This document shows, one piece after another, positions 34,822 through 45,491 of a stretch of 64,000 nucleotides of DNA; positions within the stretch are counted from its first letter, which is position 1; the number at the start of each line of letters is the position of its first letter. The translations under genes were made by a program, and so were the position numbers. The stretch is from positions 101,419 through 165,418 of the forward strand of contig JAFPUC010000014.1 of NCBI GenBank assembly GCA_017413255.1, given 5' to 3'. The stretch comes from Aeriscardovia sp. Lineage in GTDB: Bacteria > Actinomycetota > Actinomycetes > Actinomycetales > Bifidobacteriaceae. Under the pieces are notes generated by a model. The model was not told where the DNA came from, did not search any database, and was given only the letters and a program-made list of their open reading frames with translations.

Positions 34822-37316
34822 TAGCCCTTGGAAGAAGTCAGTTCCACCTTCCCGTTTTCAGCCGGGGCGCCCTCGGCCAAGAAGGTGAAGTCCTCTCCGT
34901 CGCTTCCCACCTTTATAACCTGTCCCGCCTTGAACTCTCCTTTCAAGATTCCTTCCGCTATTTTGTCTTCAATATCGTTTTGAATCGCCCTTCTTAAGGG
35001 CCTGGCACCAAGCAGCGGGTCAAAGCCCTTCTTGCTTAGAAGTTCCTTGGCTTCCAGGGTGAACTGGGCGGAGAGGTTGCTTGAAAACAGCCTTTCTTCC
35101 AACTCTGAAAGCTGAATATCTACAATCTCCCTTATCTGCGGCAGGGTTAGCTGCTGGAAAACGATGATGTCATCTAAGCGGTTCAAAAATTCGGGCCTGA
35201 AGTTCTGCTTTAAGTCCGCTTCCACCCTGGCCTTCATATTTTTGTAGTTGGCCTCAAAATTGTCGGAAACGGTAAAGCCGGTGGCCTGATTTTGGGAGAT
35301 GTCCTTGCTTCCGATATTGGTGGTCATTATGATGATGGTATTTTTGAAGTCCACTTTCCTTCCCTGCGAATCGGTCAGGTGGCCGTCGTCTAGGATCTGA
35401 AGCATCGTATTGAAGACGTCGGGGTGGGCCTTTTCAATCTCATCAAACAAAATTACCGAGAAGGGCTTCTTTCTCACCTTTTCGGTGAGTTCCCCTCCCT
35501 CTTCGTAGCCCACATACCCCGGAGGCGCACCAAAGAGCCTGGAGACGGCGTACTTTTCGGAAAATTCCGACATGTCCACGCGTATCATCGCGTTCTCGTC
35601 GTCAAAGAGGAACTGGGCAAGGGCTTTGGCCAGCTCGGTTTTGCCCACGCCCGTAGGGCCTGCGAAGATGAAGGAGCCTGTGGGCCTCTTTGGATCCTTT
35701 AGCCCCACCCTGGCGCGCCTCAGGGACTTTGCCAGGGCGTTTACGGCTTCGTCCTGGCCTACCACTCTGGAGTGCAGAGCCTGCTCTAAAGCCAAAAGCT
35801 TCTTGCTTTCTTCGGCGGTGAGCTTGAAAACGGGGATGCCGGTGTTCTGGCTCACCACTTCTGCTATGGATTCTTCGGTTATCTCCATAAGGGAGCCGCT
35901 TCTTTCCTTCTCCCACTCTTCGCGCTTCCTGTCCCTTTCTTTTTGAAGGGCTTCAGCCTTTTCTTTGGCGCTTGCGGCCGCTTCAAAGTCATCGGTTTTG
36001 GATGCGGCCTGGGCTTCATGGTTGGCTTCGCTTATGGCCCTGTCCAGGGCCTTTATCTCGGGAGGGGCCGTCAGCCTCTTTATCCTCATCCTGGCCCCGG
36101 CCTCGTCTATAAGGTCTATTGCCTTGTCGGGAAGGTTTCTGTCTTGGATGTAGCGGGCAGAGAGCTCGGCTGCGCTTTGAAGGGCCGCATCGGTTATGGA
36201 CACCTTGTGGAAACCTTCGTAGTGGCTACGAAGGCCTCTGAGGATTTGGACGGTCTGGGCGACGGAGGGCTGGGAGACGGTTATAGGTTGAAACCTTCTC
36301 TCCAGGGCTGCATCTTTCTCTATGTATTTTCTGTATTCCGAAATTGTAGTGGCGCCGATGGTTTGAAGCTCTCCTCTTGCCAGCATGGGCTTTAGCATGT
36401 CTCCGGCGCCTAAGGCTCCATCGGCAGATCCGGCCCCCACTATTTGGTGGATTTCATCTATAAACAGGATTATGTTTCCGCTGGTCTGTACTTCCTTTAT
36501 GACCTTTTTCAGCCTCTCTTCAAAGTCGCCCCTATAGCGCGATCCGGCCACAAGGGAGGCGAGATCCAAAGAATAGATCTGCTTTCCTTTCAGGGTTTCG
36601 GGAACATCTTGAGACACAATCCGCTGGGCCAGGCCTTCTACTACCGCCGTCTTTCCGACCCCGGGCTCTCCTACCAGGACCGGATTGTTTTTTGTGCGGC
36701 GCGAAAGCACGGTCATAACGCTTAAAATCTCGTCTTCCCTGCCTATTACCGGGTCGAGCTTGCCCTGTGCTGCCAGCTGGGTGAGATCAGTCCCAAATTG
36801 GGAAAGCATGGCCGACACGCTTCCCTCGGACTTATTTTCCACACCTCCGGCGTTGGCGAGCCTGTCTTCTTCATTTTTTTGGCCTCTTATGGCGTTTAGG
36901 GTGGAAGTCCTTATGTCTTCCAAATCCGCTCCGAGCTGAATAAGGATCTGGGCTCCCAAGCCTTCCCCTTGCCTTATAAGGCCGAGAAGGATGTGCTCGG
37001 TGCCGATATAAGTGTGGCCCAGCTGCAGCGCCTGCCTGAGGGTTGTATTAAGAACGCTTTTCGCGTTCGCCGTCAAGGGAAGATGCTTGCCGTTGTCGGG
37101 GCTGTCTCCCATCCCTATCATGTTTATTACTTCATTTCTGGCCTTCTCCAGGGTAATTCCCTTTTCATTGAGCACCTGGGCCGCTATGCCTTCCCCCTCT
37201 TCAAGAAGGCCGAGAAGGATGTGCTCGGTGCCGATATAAGTGTGATTTAGCGAATGAGCCTGCTTCTGGGCCAAAATCATGACCCTTTTGGCGCGATCGG
37301 TAAACCGTTCAAACAT
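34821..37316 (-). CDS. clpC: ATP-dependent Clp protease ATP-binding subunit ClpC
   Basis: Hsp100 unfoldase of 831 residues feeding ClpP. Two Clp_N repeats (residues 1-150) are followed by the first AAA domain with Walker [10 protein letters not shown] and Walker [14 protein letters not shown] short middle domain with a UVR-like segment comes next. The second AAA domain has [14 protein letters not shown] and [23 protein letters not shown] precedes the ATG. The exporter and glycosyltransferase genes follow with overlapping codons, an unusual partnership for clpC. No CtsR, HspR or clear ClgR site was found upstream. Confidence 0.96.
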   Translation of the reverse strand: MFERFTDRAKRVMILAQKQAHSLNHTYIGTEHILLGLLEEGEGIAAQVLNEKGITLEKARNEVINMIGMGDSPDNGKHLPLTANAKSVLNTTLRQALQLGHTYIGTEHILLGLIRQGEGLGAQILIQLGADLEDIRTSTLNAIRGQKNEEDRLANAGGVENKSEGSVSAMLSQFGTDLTQLAAQGKLDPVIGREDEILSVMTVLSRRTKNNPVLVGEPGVGKTAVVEGLAQRIVSQDVPETLKGKQIYSLDLASLVAGSRYRGDFEERLKKVIKEVQTSGNIILFIDEIHQIVGAGSADGALGAGDMLKPMLARGELQTIGATTISEYRKYIEKDAALERRFQPITVSQPSVAQTVQILRGLRSHYEGFHKVSITDAALQSAAELSARYIQDRNLPDKAIDLIDEAGARMRIKRLTAPPEIKALDRAISEANHEAQAASKTDDFEAAASAKEKAEALQKERDRKREEWEKERSGSLMEITEESIAEVVSQNTGIPVFKLTAEESKKLLALEQALHSRVVGQDEAVNALAKSLRRARVGLKDPKRPTGSFIFAGPTGVGKTELAKALAQFLFDDENAMIRVDMSEFSEKYAVSRLFGAPPGYVGYEEGGELTEKVRKKPFSVILFDEIEKAHPDVFNTMLQILDDGHLTDSQGRKVDFKNTIIIMTTNIGSKDISQNQATGFTVSDNFEANYKNMKARVEADLKQNFRPEFLNRLDDIIVFQQLTLPQIREIVDIQLSELEERLFSSNLSAQFTLEAKELLSKKGFDPLLGARPLRRAIQNDIEDKIAEGILKGEFKAGQVIKVGSDGEDFTFLAEGAPAENGKVELTSSKG

Positions 37317-37419
37317 TGGCTTCCTTTCTTGCCAGAAGACTGTATAGCTTCTTCCGGCTAAATTTATTGCTCTTCTCCGCTTTTTTCTTCTCCACTTGCG
37401 GTTGAGATCGAGGCAGTTT

Positions 37420-37794
37420 TTAGTCGTCTATATCAAAATCTTCAGCTACTGCCCTCAGCATTTTGGCCAGCCTGTTGCAGGTTAACGGATCGGGCCACTT
37501 GCCATGTTTTAACTTTGCGTTGGTGGAGTCTAAAAGCTTGATCAGATCTTCTATGATCGCATTCATTTCGTCGCTGGTATGCCTGCGGGGAACGGAGCGC
37601 TGCACCACGTGCAGATTAAAAGCCTGCATGCGTCCGGCTTCTTCTATTTCCGAGTACTCCACTTTCATGCCTGATTTTGGAGCAAAGCTGGAAGGAAGGT
37701 TGGAGGCGGAAAGATACACCTCTTTGCCATCCTCCCCGGAGATAAATCCGTAGCCTTTTTTGCTATCGAACCAGCGAATTTTACCAGTTGGCAC
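37420..37794 (-). CDS. cold-shock domain protein with C-terminal extension
   Basis: A 124-residue protein starting at GTG 37794, which has an excellent GGAGG; a TTG 13 codons upstream overlaps the kinase stop and lacks a site. Residues 1-65 form a cold-shock domain with the RNP1-type KKGYGFISG and an altered RNP2 (EVYLSAS). An acidic-to-basic helical extension of about 60 residues follows (DEMNAIIEDLIKLLDSTNAKL). Such two-part Csp proteins are common in bifidobacteria and bind RNA or single-stranded DNA. It lies directly downstream of the sensor kinase. Confidence 0.88.
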   Translation of the reverse strand: MPTGKIRWFDSKKGYGFISGEDGKEVYLSASNLPSSFAPKSGMKVEYSEIEEAGRMQAFNLHVVQRSVPRRHTSDEMNAIIEDLIKLLDSTNAKLKHGKWPDPLTCNRLAKMLRAVAEDFDIDD

Positions 37795-37829
37795 AGCTTC
37801 CTCCTTCAATGCCTTTTCAACTAATGATA

Positions 37830-39578
37830 TCAATTTTGTCTTTTCCCTTTTTCTTCCCCGCCGCCTTTTGAGGAGGCAATCGGAAGGGGAGATCCGGTGG
37901 CGGGGATGGCGGTTATTATCGTCAGACCTCCTCCCGGAGTGGGTTCTGCGCAGATAAATCCTGAATGGGAGGAAATGATGGCTTTTACAATGGCCATCCC
38001 CAGCCCCGTGCCGCTTTTCTTGCGGGTCCTGGAAGGATCGAAAGTGTAAAACCGCTCGAAGATCCTCCCTATGGAATCTGGGGTCATTCCGGGCCCGTGG
38101 TCAGAGACAGTGATCAAGGCGTAGGGGCTTCCGCCCTTCCCTTTCAAAGACTTTTGCATTGCCAGGAAGAAAGACTGCAGGGGCTCTTTGGAAGAGGCAA
38201 GATCTTTACAGGCCTCATAGGAAATATCGGCCTGCACCGAAGAAAGCGAAATTTCCACCGGGCAATCGGCAGGTGTGTACTTGTGGATATTTCCCACAAG
38301 GTTTGTAAACACTTCCCTCAGCCTCGTGCCGTCTCCGTAGGTTGCGATGGGGGGGAGCTCGCCTGCCACAAAGCGGGTGCAGGAAAAGAAGGCCTGCCTC
38401 GGATCTTTTGAAGCCTTGAAATCAGGGAGGAACTCGAGAGTGCCCATGCGAACTTTTCTCTGCGGATCTAGCACTATAAGGTCTTCTACGCTGTCCAAAA
38501 TAAGAGAATCCAGTTCGACGCTCTGGGTTAAATCTATCCCCCTGCCCTCATCGAGCCTGGCAAGAGAAAGCAGGTCTGTTACAAGCTCGGTCATTCGGGC
38601 GCTGGAGGCTCCGATCCTGCTAACTATTTCGTCAGCCTTTTCCAGATCCTCCCCTTCTTCCCTCTCCATCTTGTAGAGCTCCGCATAAGCCCTTATGGCC
38701 GACAAGGGCGTCCTCAATTCGTGCGAGGCGTCTGAAATGAACTGCTTCATCTGATCATTTGTCTCTTTTTGAGCTTTAAAACTCTTTTCTATCTTTGAAA
38801 GCATTATGTTCAAAGAACTGGCAAGGCTCCCTATTTCAGTGCTTTCCGGAAGGGCGGGCACCCTCTGGGAAAGATCCCCGTTTGCGATATTGGCGGCTAT
38901 GGTCTCTATCTGCTTTAAAGGCCTCAGGGTCTTTGAGATGATAAGCGACCCTATTATGAGGGCTATCAGAATTATGATGATCCCCACGATTATGAAGTAG
39001 TAGATCACCATCCATGCCGTCTCCTGGGCGTTGTAGAGGGAAAGGCCTATGTAGAGGATGCCCGACATTCCTCCCCCGCTTTGGTACCAGTGGAGCTTTA
39101 AAACCCTCCAGTCGGCCCTCACTTCCTTGTAGGAGGAGTTGGCATCCCCCTCCTCGAGAACCTGGGATGAAACGGTGGTAGGCACCCCAAATTCCAGGTC
39201 CCCCGCTTCGCCGCTGGGGGCCAGTTTTGGTATGCTCTCGGCCCCCCCGTCCAGCACGGGGATGAGGGGAGTACTTAGGATCTGGCCCTGGTTATTTCTT
39301 ATCTGAAGGAAATAGTCGGTGGGAAGGGCTTCGGACTTGGGAGAAAAAGGCTCTACGTTGTTGACGATGAGCTGGGCCTGGGAGGAAAGCTGGTTGTCGA
39401 TTCTATTTACCGTATAGTTCCAAATAAGCTCCTTTGTGGCAAAAGCCACAACAGAGATGCCTACGGCCAAGAGAACGAACAAAATGGCTATAAGCTGGAG
39501 GTTTAGCGGGACGGCGTTCCCGTGGGCCTTTTTAGAGCTTTGGCGTGACCTTTCTCGATCCCCATGGCTTTTTGCCAA
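37830..39578 (-). CDS. sensor histidine kinase (OmpR-partner type)
   Basis: A membrane sensor of 582 residues. A basic N-terminus precedes helix 1 (about 28-50), then a 120-residue extracellular sensor domain and helix 2 (about 182-210). The HAMP linker (LKQIETIAANIANGDLSQR) follows, then HisKA with the phospho-accepting His286 in SDASHELRTPLS. The ATPase domain has the N box FTNLVGNIHKYTP, the G1 box DHGPGMT and GTGLGMAIV. Its cognate regulator is the next gene upstream, and the cold-shock gene follows. The signal sensed is unknown; an envelope cue is likely from the topology. Confidence 0.92.
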   Translation of the reverse strand: MAKSHGDRERSRQSSKKAHGNAVPLNLQLIAILFVLLAVGISVVAFATKELIWNYTVNRIDNQLSSQAQLIVNNVEPFSPKSEALPTDYFLQIRNNQGQILSTPLIPVLDGGAESIPKLAPSGEAGDLEFGVPTTVSSQVLEEGDANSSYKEVRADWRVLKLHWYQSGGGMSGILYIGLSLYNAQETAWMVIYYFIIVGIIIILIALIIGSLIISKTLRPLKQIETIAANIANGDLSQRVPALPESTEIGSLASSLNIMLSKIEKSFKAQKETNDQMKQFISDASHELRTPLSAIRAYAELYKMEREEGEDLEKADEIVSRIGASSARMTELVTDLLSLARLDEGRGIDLTQSVELDSLILDSVEDLIVLDPQRKVRMGTLEFLPDFKASKDPRQAFFSCTRFVAGELPPIATYGDGTRLREVFTNLVGNIHKYTPADCPVEISLSSVQADISYEACKDLASSKEPLQSFFLAMQKSLKGKGGSPYALITVSDHGPGMTPDSIGRIFERFYTFDPSRTRKKSGTGLGMAIVKAIISSHSGFICAEPTPGGGLTIITAIPATGSPLPIASSKGGGEEKGKRQN

Positions 39579-39590
39579 TTTCCTCTCCGC

Positions 39591-40334
39591 CTACTCTTTA
39601 GCTTCTTTCGGAGTCCTTATCATGTACCCTGCAGAGCGCACGGTCTGAATCAGGGGCTCTACCTTTTTTTCCTCTCCGTTTTCATCGGTATAGGTTACCC
39701 CGTCAATCTTCTTTCTAAGGTAAGAGATATAAGAGTCCACTATCGGAACCTCTACCACTTTTCCCTCCCAAATATGGGATATGATTTCGCCCTTGCTTAA
39801 AGCCTTATCCTTATTTCTTACAAGGTAGTCAAGGAGCCAGAACTCGGTGGGGCTAAGCCTTACCACCTTTCCGTGCCTCGTCACTTCCAAAGCATCTTCG
39901 TTAATCTCAAGATCCGCTATGGAAATAATCGGCTTTGGCTTGGTCTGCGGCTTTGTCATTTCCAGGGTCTTCTTTATTTTCCACGTCAGCTCGTCAAAGA
40001 CAAAAGGCTTGGTCACGTAGTCGTTTCCCCCGGCGGCGTAGCCCAAAATTCTGTCCTTGGGGGCATCCTTGGCGCTTAGAAAGATTATCGGAATGTGCTT
40101 GTCGTTCCTGCGTATGGTTTTGCATACTTCCAGCCCGCTTCTGTCGGGAAGCATGACGTCTAAAATCACCAAATCGGGTTTGCTTAGCTCTATCAGTTCT
40201 ATTGCATATTTACTGTTTGTAGCCGTTTTCACTTTAAAAGCAGGGAGCCTAAACCTCAGCCCTTCCTTGAGGGTATAGAGTATGTCCTCGTCATCGTCCA
40301 CCACGACGATAGTGCCGATATTATCCTTGTCCAT
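39591..40334 (-). CDS. OmpR/PhoB-family response regulator
   Basis: A 247-residue transcription regulator. Receiver domain: acidic pocket VVVDDDED, phospho-accepting Asp59 in LVILDVMLPD, Thr/Ser in FLSAKDAP, and Lys in DYVTKPFVFDEL. A winged-helix DNA-binding domain follows (about 145-245: LTP-like motif VRLSPTEFWLLDYLVRN). The gene pairs with the downstream kinase, 12 bases away. A perfect TATAAT lies 8 bases before the ATG and no ribosome-binding site is seen, so the mRNA is probably leaderless. Confidence 0.94.
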   Translation of the reverse strand: MDKDNIGTIVVVDDDEDILYTLKEGLRFRLPAFKVKTATNSKYAIELIELSKPDLVILDVMLPDRSGLEVCKTIRRNDKHIPIIFLSAKDAPKDRILGYAAGGNDYVTKPFVFDELTWKIKKTLEMTKPQTKPKPIISIADLEINEDALEVTRHGKVVRLSPTEFWLLDYLVRNKDKALSKGEIISHIWEGKVVEVPIVDSYISYLRKKIDGVTYTDENGEEKKVEPLIQTVRSAGYMIRTPKEAKE

Positions 40335-40342
40335 AGTTGGTA

Positions 40343-40348
40343 ATTATA
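40343..40348 (-). promoter_or_regulatory. -10 box of the two-component operon (leaderless)
   Basis: On the minus strand a perfect TATAAT is followed by 8 bases and then the ATG of the response regulator. Transcription would start at or within a base or two of the start codon. No convincing -35 is present. Confidence 0.6.
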
Positions 40349-40381
40349 GGATAATTTTCAGATTTTATTCAGAAATTTCTA

Positions 40382-40409
40382 TAAAAAAGAAGCTCCCCTG
40401 CGGGGGAGC
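40382..40409 (-). terminator. rho-independent terminator of groEL
   Basis: On the minus strand GCTCCCC - CGCA - GGGGAGC (40392-40409) is followed by a T-rich run, directly after the groEL stop codon. Confidence 0.88.
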
Positions 40410-40425
40410 CTCAGCCTAATTTGGA

Positions 40426-42063
<1,638 letters not shown>

Positions 42064-42073
42064 TTATTTCTGC

Positions 42074-42111
42074 GTCCGGTCCGGGCGCCGTCAGCTACGC
42101 CCGGACCGGAC
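42074..42111 (-). promoter_or_regulatory. 14-bp perfect hairpin in the groEL leader
   Basis: Arms GTCCGGTCCGGGCG (42074-42087) and CGCCCGGACCGGAC (42098-42111) are exact reverse complements around a 10-base loop. The structure lies in the untranslated leader between the CIRCE element and the groEL ribosome-binding site, and has no T-run, so it is not a simple terminator. It may stabilise the mRNA or affect translation. Confidence 0.8.
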
Positions 42112-42127
42112 CTGTTATCTATAGAGA

Positions 42128-42154
42128 TTAGCACTCTCAACCTGAGAGTGCCAA
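42128..42154 (-). promoter_or_regulatory. CIRCE operator with overlapping groEL promoter
   Basis: TTAGCACTC-N9-GAGTGCCAA matches the HrcA-binding CIRCE consensus with one arm mismatch. On the minus strand TTGGCA can act as -35 with TAATCT as -10, 18 bases apart, so HrcA binding would cover the promoter. This predicts heat-inducible groEL; hrcA itself is not in the window. Confidence 0.9.
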
Positions 42155-42172
42155 TTTATCGGGGCTTTTTTC

Positions 42173-42682
42173 TCAGGGGGTAACAAATATCACTTCTATC
42201 GGAGCGTTTAGCGTGTAGCTTTGCTCCACCACATGGTTTATGCCCAGGTCGGATGCCACCTGGTTAGCCGTATTTTCATTATTGGCCCCGTTATACCAGA
42301 CGACGTTGGAAGAGGGCGCCTGCGCGTCAGGCCAGTCCTGGGCAAGGACGTTGCTAAAGCCCTGATTTTTCAAAGTATTCCGGTTTTGCCCCGCAAGGCC
42401 CGAGACCTGGGTTGCGTTATATACTATAACGACCGTTCCCTTGTCTACGGGAGAACCCATAGGCTGGAGCGCTTCAGCCCCGTGCTGGCTGTTTCTTATC
42501 GCCACCGCGCTCCACACCGCCCATGCTCCGCAACCGAATGCCAGTGCCACACACAGGGATATAAAGTAAGGCAGAAATCTGGACCACTTGCTTTTCATCC
42601 CTCTGTGGGCACCTACGGGTCCTGCGGGAGGGGTTTCAAACTCGTCGTCGAATCCGGAATCCCCCTTTGAGCTGGAAGCCAT
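42173..42682 (-). CDS. LytR_C-domain membrane protein
   Basis: A 169-residue protein starting at ATG 42682 behind GAGGTG. The Ser/Gly-rich cytoplasmic head is followed by one transmembrane helix (about 43-64) and an extracellular LytR_C domain (GTVVIVYNATQVSGLAGQNRNTL, then VVWYNGANNENTANQVASDLG). Proteins of this type occur beside or fused to LCP cell-wall polymer ligases in actinobacteria; the exact role is unknown. It lies directly upstream of the groEL promoter and is divergent from ung. Confidence 0.82.
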   Translation of the reverse strand: MASSSKGDSGFDDEFETPPAGPVGAHRGMKSKWSRFLPYFISLCVALAFGCGAWAVWSAVAIRNSQHGAEALQPMGSPVDKGTVVIVYNATQVSGLAGQNRNTLKNQGFSNVLAQDWPDAQAPSSNVVWYNGANNENTANQVASDLGINHVVEQSYTLNAPIEVIFVTP

Positions 42683-42773
42683 GGGCACCTCTTTCAAAGT
42701 CGAGCACTTTAATACTCTAAGCCTCAGATTTTATATTATTTGCCCTAGGAATACTAAAAAGCGAGGTTGAAAT

Positions 42774-43499
42774 ATGGTTGCAAGAAAAGATTTGGAAGAA
42801 TTGATGGATCCCTCGTGGGCCAAAGCCCTTGCCCCTGCGGAAGACAAAATACGGGACATCGGCGATTTTTTGCGCCATGAGGCAAATGAAGGTAAACGCT
42901 ACCTTCCTGCCCCAAACCGCATTTTCAGGGCCTTTTCAATCCCCATGGACAAGGTAAAAGTCTTAATTGTGGGTCAGGACCCCTATCCCAATATTTCAGA
43001 CGCCGTGGGGCTGGCCTTTTCCGTGGAAAAAGGGGCCAAAATTCCCGCAAGCCTCCAAAACATATATCGGGAGATGAAAGAAGACATAGGATCGTGCCCA
43101 AAAGACGGAGACCTCTCTTTTTGGGCTTCCCAGGGGGTAATGCTTTTAAACAGATGCCTTACGGTGCAGGAAGGGGTGAGAGGGAGCCACAAGGGAAGGG
43201 GCTGGGAAGAAGTGACGGAGCTGGCCATAAGGGCCCTTGTGCGCGAAAAGACCTCCGAGGGGCAAACAAAGCTTGTGGCGATTTTGTGGGGAAGGGATGC
43301 CAGAAACCTAAGGCCGGAACTGGGAAGCTCCGTTGTAATAGAGTCGGCCCACCCTTCCCCCCTTTCTTGCCAGAAGGGCTTTTTCGGCTCCAGACCCTTC
43401 TCCAGGGCCAATAAAGCTTTGAAGGAAATGGGGCTTGGCCCTATAGATTGGAGCGGAGAAGGAAAAGAAATTTATGCTCCGGGTTTTAAAATCGTTTAG
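42774..43499 (+). CDS. ung: uracil-DNA glycosylase
   Basis: Family 1 UDG removing uracil from DNA, 241 residues. The water-activating Asp69 is in VGQDPYPN, a Phe-containing uracil pocket lies in AVGLAFSV, ILWGRDARNL carries the uracil-binding Asn-like position, and the DNA-intercalation loop is SAHPSPLSC. CGAGGTTG precedes the ATG. The MoxR gene follows 46 bases later without a terminator. Confidence 0.96.
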   Translation: MVARKDLEELMDPSWAKALAPAEDKIRDIGDFLRHEANEGKRYLPAPNRIFRAFSIPMDKVKVLIVGQDPYPNISDAVGLAFSVEKGAKIPASLQNIYREMKEDIGSCPKDGDLSFWASQGVMLLNRCLTVQEGVRGSHKGRGWEEVTELAIRALVREKTSEGQTKLVAILWGRDARNLRPELGSSVVIESAHPSPLSCQKGFFGSRPFSRANKALKEMGLGPIDWSGEGKEIYAPGFKIV

Positions 43500-43533
43500 T
43501 ACAAACAGAGATCGTACAGTTAGAAAGGCTTTG

Positions 43534-43539
43534 TAGAGT
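43534..43539 (+). promoter_or_regulatory. candidate -10 box for leaderless moxR operon transcript
   Basis: TAGAGT lies 6 bases before ATG 43546, and no ribosome-binding site is close to the start. It matches four of six consensus bases. Confidence 0.3.
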
Positions 43540-43545
43540 AGAAAC

Positions 43546-44574
43546 ATGTCACTTTTTCCCTCTTCTCCCGCCTCCGAAGACAAGGCCGCTTTGAGCGGCA
43601 AAGAGATCGATCGAGCCTCAATTGCGATTAAAATTCTGCGTGAAGGATTCACTTCACAGGTTATCGGCCAAATCGATCTAAGGGAAACCCTCATAGCTGC
43701 CCTGGTGGCAGGAGGGCACGTGCTAATAGAATCCGTGCCGGGACTTGCCAAGACCACTGCGGCCCAAACCCTGGCCCAAGCGGTTTCCGGTACTTTCAAG
43801 CGTATACAGTGCACCCCCGATCTCATGCCCTCTGATTTGGTGGGAACTCAGATTTTTGATTTTCAGACCCAGTGCCTCATTACCCAGATTGGCCCTATAA
43901 ACGCCAATTTCGTCCTGCTGGACGAAATTAACCGCTCCAGCGCAAAAACGCAGTCGGCAATGCTGGAAGCTATGGCTGAAAATGCCGTAACCATCGGAGG
44001 GGAAAGGATAGATCTGCCCGACCCCTTCATGGTCATTGCCACACAAAACCCCATAGAGGAAGAGGGAACCTACAACCTGCCCGAAGCCCAGATGGACAGA
44101 TTTTTGATGAAGGCAGTGATGTCCTACCCCTCCGAGGAAGAGGAACAGCAAATCCTGGACCTCGTAATTTCCAGGGGCAAAGATCGCTTCGACCCGCACT
44201 TTGCCCAGAAAATTGACACGAGCGATGTTAAGTTTCTGAGGTCCGCCGCTAAAAAAGTGCACGTCAGCCAGCAGGTCATAAAATACGCCGTAGACCTCGT
44301 AGAGACTACTCGGGGCGAAGGAAACAAGCCGATAAGGGGGCTGCACCAACTTGTAAGGCTCGGAGCATCCCCGAGGGCTTCCATAGCCCTTATAAGGGTG
44401 GGGCAGGCTTCAGCCCTTATGCAGGGCAGAGATTACGTTGTGCCGGAAGACATGAAGTATTTTGCTTCCAATATTTTGCGCCACCGCATACTTCTCACTT
44501 TCGAGGCGCTGGCAGACGGGCTTACAAGCGATGAAGTGATAGCCAAAGTGCTGGAAGTGGTACCGGTTCCATGA
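43546..44574 (+). CDS. MoxR-family AAA+ ATPase
   Basis: A 342-residue AAA+ protein acting as a chaperone-like ATPase with von Willebrand-domain partners. Walker A is SVPGLAKTT, Walker B FVLLDEINRSSAKTQSAMLEAM, sensor 1 FMVIATQNPIEEEGTYNLPEAQMDRF, and the lid domain ends normally. It is the first gene of a seven-gene operon with DUF58, two VWA proteins and membrane proteins; its stop overlaps the DUF58 start (ATGA). Confidence 0.93.
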   Translation: MSLFPSSPASEDKAALSGKEIDRASIAIKILREGFTSQVIGQIDLRETLIAALVAGGHVLIESVPGLAKTTAAQTLAQAVSGTFKRIQCTPDLMPSDLVGTQIFDFQTQCLITQIGPINANFVLLDEINRSSAKTQSAMLEAMAENAVTIGGERIDLPDPFMVIATQNPIEEEGTYNLPEAQMDRFLMKAVMSYPSEEEEQQILDLVISRGKDRFDPHFAQKIDTSDVKFLRSAAKKVHVSQQVIKYAVDLVETTRGEGNKPIRGLHQLVRLGASPRASIALIRVGQASALMQGRDYVVPEDMKYFASNILRHRILLTFEALADGLTSDEVIAKVLEVVPVP

Positions 44575-45488
44575 GCCAGAAGGATCCTTTAAGGGCGAAG
44601 ATAGAAGCTTTCGGATCCAGGCTTTCGCTTCCAACCGCCATAAAGACTTTGGGCTCCATGGAAGGGGAGCACGCTTCCAGGCAGAGGGGCGGGGGCTACG
44701 ACTATTCTGATCTTCGGCCCTATGAACCCGGAGAGGGCATTCAGTTTATAGACTGGAAGGCTTCCGGAAGGAGCGGAAGGCCGATAGTAGTAAACAAGCA
44801 AAGGGAAGTGGCCTCCACCCTCTGGCTCATCCTCGACGCTTCCGCCCAGATGGGAGGCACGGCCCGCGGAAGGGAAACGCTGCTTACCGTAGCGGCCAAT
44901 GCACTGAGGATGTTTGCGGCAGTAAGCCTCAAAAGAAGCGACGACATTTCGCTGGTCTTAGCCGACAGCCAGACAATCTCGCGCATCCCTTTCAACGGGG
45001 GGTACCAAAAGTTCGACAGCGTGCTGGAGGGGGCGCTGAAGGACTTAAAGCCGGCGGAAAGGGATTTTACATCCCTCCTGCAGTACGTTCAGGGCATAAA
45101 GCAGAGTAAGGGGCTGATAGTGATTGCGACCGATGACGGAGCCATGGACTCCAGGCATGAGCAGCTTATCGCCTCCATTTCCCAGAGGCACACCGTAATT
45201 TTTGTTTCGGTAGAGCCCATAAACCCCTTCGATCCCGACAATCAGGATGTGCAGGACGCCTCTTCGGGAAGATACATGCCCTCATTCCTTCAAAGCAAGA
45301 CCCTCTCCAGGGAGATAGACGCCAGAAGCAAGGTTTTGGCCAACGCTTTTGAAAAGGCGCTTGTAAGGCACGGAGACGTGCTTTTAAGGGCCGGAAGCAG
45401 CGAGGAAATGCTTTCTACCTTCATTCACTTTGTGGGCCAGAGGCTGCGCGGCCCCAAACCTCAAAGGTCTAGCCTGCTCAGGAGTTAG
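44571..45488 (+). CDS. DUF58 domain protein
   Basis: A 305-residue protein with the DUF58 signature RPYEPGEGIQFIDWKASGRSG (about residues 44-64) and a VWA-like fold behind it (WLILDASAQM). DUF58 proteins are fixed partners of MoxR ATPases and probably act as substrate adaptors. The ATG overlaps the moxR stop, and 3 bases separate it from the next gene. There is no signal peptide or membrane helix, so it is cytoplasmic. Confidence 0.9.
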   Translation: MSQKDPLRAKIEAFGSRLSLPTAIKTLGSMEGEHASRQRGGGYDYSDLRPYEPGEGIQFIDWKASGRSGRPIVVNKQREVASTLWLILDASAQMGGTARGRETLLTVAANALRMFAAVSLKRSDDISLVLADSQTISRIPFNGGYQKFDSVLEGALKDLKPAERDFTSLLQYVQGIKQSKGLIVIATDDGAMDSRHEQLIASISQRHTVIFVSVEPINPFDPDNQDVQDASSGRYMPSFLQSKTLSREIDARSKVLANAFEKALVRHGDVLLRAGSSEEMLSTFIHFVGQRLRGPKPQRSSLLRS

Positions 45489-45491
45489 AGC

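Noticed and set aside
37795..37833. Longer N-terminus for the cold-shock protein
   Set aside because: It would begin at a TTG overlapping the kinase stop, whereas the GTG at 37794 has an ideal GGAGG and starts exactly at the domain.
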